Assembly: GCA_003151665.1 (NCBI GenBank)
Contig: PLYD01000235.1
Span: forward strand, 1-11,100
Direction of reading: 5' to 3'
DNA from: Candidatus Dormiibacterota bacterium
GTDB taxonomy: Bacteria; Chloroflexota; Dormibacteria; Dormibacterales; Dormibacteraceae
Length of the DNA: 11,100 bases
In this document: piece by piece, positions 10,614-11,100 of the stretch
Layout of the letters: every line of letters begins with the position of its first letter
How positions within the stretch are numbered: the stretch's first letter is position 1
Notes under the pieces: model-generated
Seen by the model: the letters and a program-made list of their open reading frames with translations, nothing else
Told to the model about the DNA's origin: nothing
Databases searched by the model: none
Made by a program: the position numbers and the translations under genes

Positions 10614-11100
10614 TTGCAGCAGCTGCTCAGCCAGCGCCGGCGCCTCAGGGTCGTGCTTGAAGTAGACGTGAACCTGCTCGTGTGAGGCGATGGCTGCCCT
10701 GACATCGGCGAGCCACGGTTTCAGCGTGTCGGAGTCGTAACCCCGTCGCAGACGGAAATACGCGATCGGCCCGAGCGTCGCAAAAGGCGCGCGCGGCCAC
10801 TTCTCCTCATCGGTCACGACTAGAGCGGCGCCATGGGCTCTGAGCGTTCCATAGGTTTCGTCGTCAAACCACGACTCGTGGCGGAACTCCGCCGCGACCG
10901 GGCGGCCGAGCGCGGACAGCAGACCATCGAGCAGACCCATGTTGCGCTGTCGCGCCGGCGGAAACTGCAACAGCACCGGCCCAAGCCGGTCGCCGAGCGG
11001 CGCAAGTCGCTCTCCGATGATGGCTGCGAGCCCGACGCGATCAAACGCGTCGGCCGAGTAGGTGAGACCTCGGTGGGCCTTCATGCAAAAGCGGAACTGC
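10602..11100 (-). CDS. DUF72 domain protein, C-terminal part, cut by window edge
   Basis: The minus-strand frame enters from the right edge and ends at TAG 10602, leaving 165 residues. Visible DUF72 features are QFRFCMKAHRGLTY, LGPVLLQFPPARQRN, AAEFRHESWF, ALVVTDEEKWP, AYFRLRRGYDSDTLKPW and VHVYFKHDPEAPALAEQLL. DUF72 proteins have a TIM-barrel-like fold and no firmly established activity. The Met at 11084 is internal, since the conserved FRFxxKA block starts before it; the true start lies outside the window. Most family members have Asn-Asn or Asn-Asp after VYF, whereas this one has Lys-His. The stop lies 12 bp inside the end of lgt, so the two convergent genes share their last bases and there is no room for a terminator between them. 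Confidence 0.88.
   Translation of the reverse strand, partial: QFRFCMKAHRGLTYSADAFDRVGLAAIIGERLAPLGDRLGPVLLQFPPARQRNMGLLDGLLSALGRPVAAEFRHESWFDDETYGTLRAHGAALVVTDEEKWPRAPFATLGPIAYFRLRRGYDSDTLKPWLADVRAAIASHEQVHVYFKHDPEAPALAEQLLQSAG

Noticed and set aside
1..11100. CRISPR, tRNA, rRNA, insertion sequence or prophage
   Set aside because: No regularly spaced repeats, cloverleaf, transposase, integrase or long terminal inverted repeats with target duplication were seen on either strand.

Overview
The window is GC-rich bacterial chromosome, densely packed with genes on both strands. Many starts are GTG or TTG, and Shine-Dalgarno sequences are rare. Base composition, the actinobacteria-like Lgt with a Pro/Ala/Glu-rich tail, and frequent TANNNT-type boxes only 6-10 nt upstream of start codons suggest an uncultivated soil or terrestrial lineage near Actinobacteria or Chloroflexota (for example a Dormibacterota-like genome). 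This placement is inference. I saw no phage, insertion sequence, CRISPR, tRNA or rRNA.

Layout: (1) 1-298, minus: N-terminal part of a CaiB/BaiF class III CoA-transferase, cut by the window edge. (2) 353-892, plus: a 179-aa protein I do not recognise, followed by a hairpin-rich gap. (3) 1074-2626, minus: galU (UTP-glucose-1-phosphate uridylyltransferase), then an 89-aa unknown protein, then an 80-aa single-pass membrane protein with a Pro/Thr tail. (4) 2641-3009, plus: a fluoroacetyl-CoA-thioesterase-like hot-dog protein, divergent from galU with only 14 bp between start codons. (5) 3073-3234, minus: a 53-aa basic protein, convergent with the thioesterase across two hairpins. (6) 3280-4562, plus: a threonine/serine ammonia-lyase without a regulatory domain, then a stand-alone Lrp/AsnC-type ligand-binding (RAM) domain. 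(7) 4651-7987, minus: four genes in a row, first to last a peptidase S51/cyanophycinase-like protein, an alpha/beta hydrolase, a PlsC-type acyltransferase and an extended SDR lacking the catalytic Tyr. (8) 8185-10613, plus: gltX and lgt, overlapping by 4 bp. (9) 10602-11100, minus: C-terminal part of a DUF72 protein whose 3' end overlaps lgt.

Most content is housekeeping: UDP-glucose supply, phospholipid acylation, lipoprotein lipidation, glutamyl-tRNA synthesis and amino-acid catabolism. No defence or mobile system is visible. The points most worth a second look are the recurring start-proximal promoter-like boxes (suggesting leaderless transcription), the structured 197-bp gap between the S51 gene and gltX with an 11-bp inverted repeat placed symmetrically before both starts, the SDR with Tyr replaced by Phe, the lyase/RAM-domain pair, and the PlsC gene whose start codon appears to be missing from an otherwise open upstream frame.
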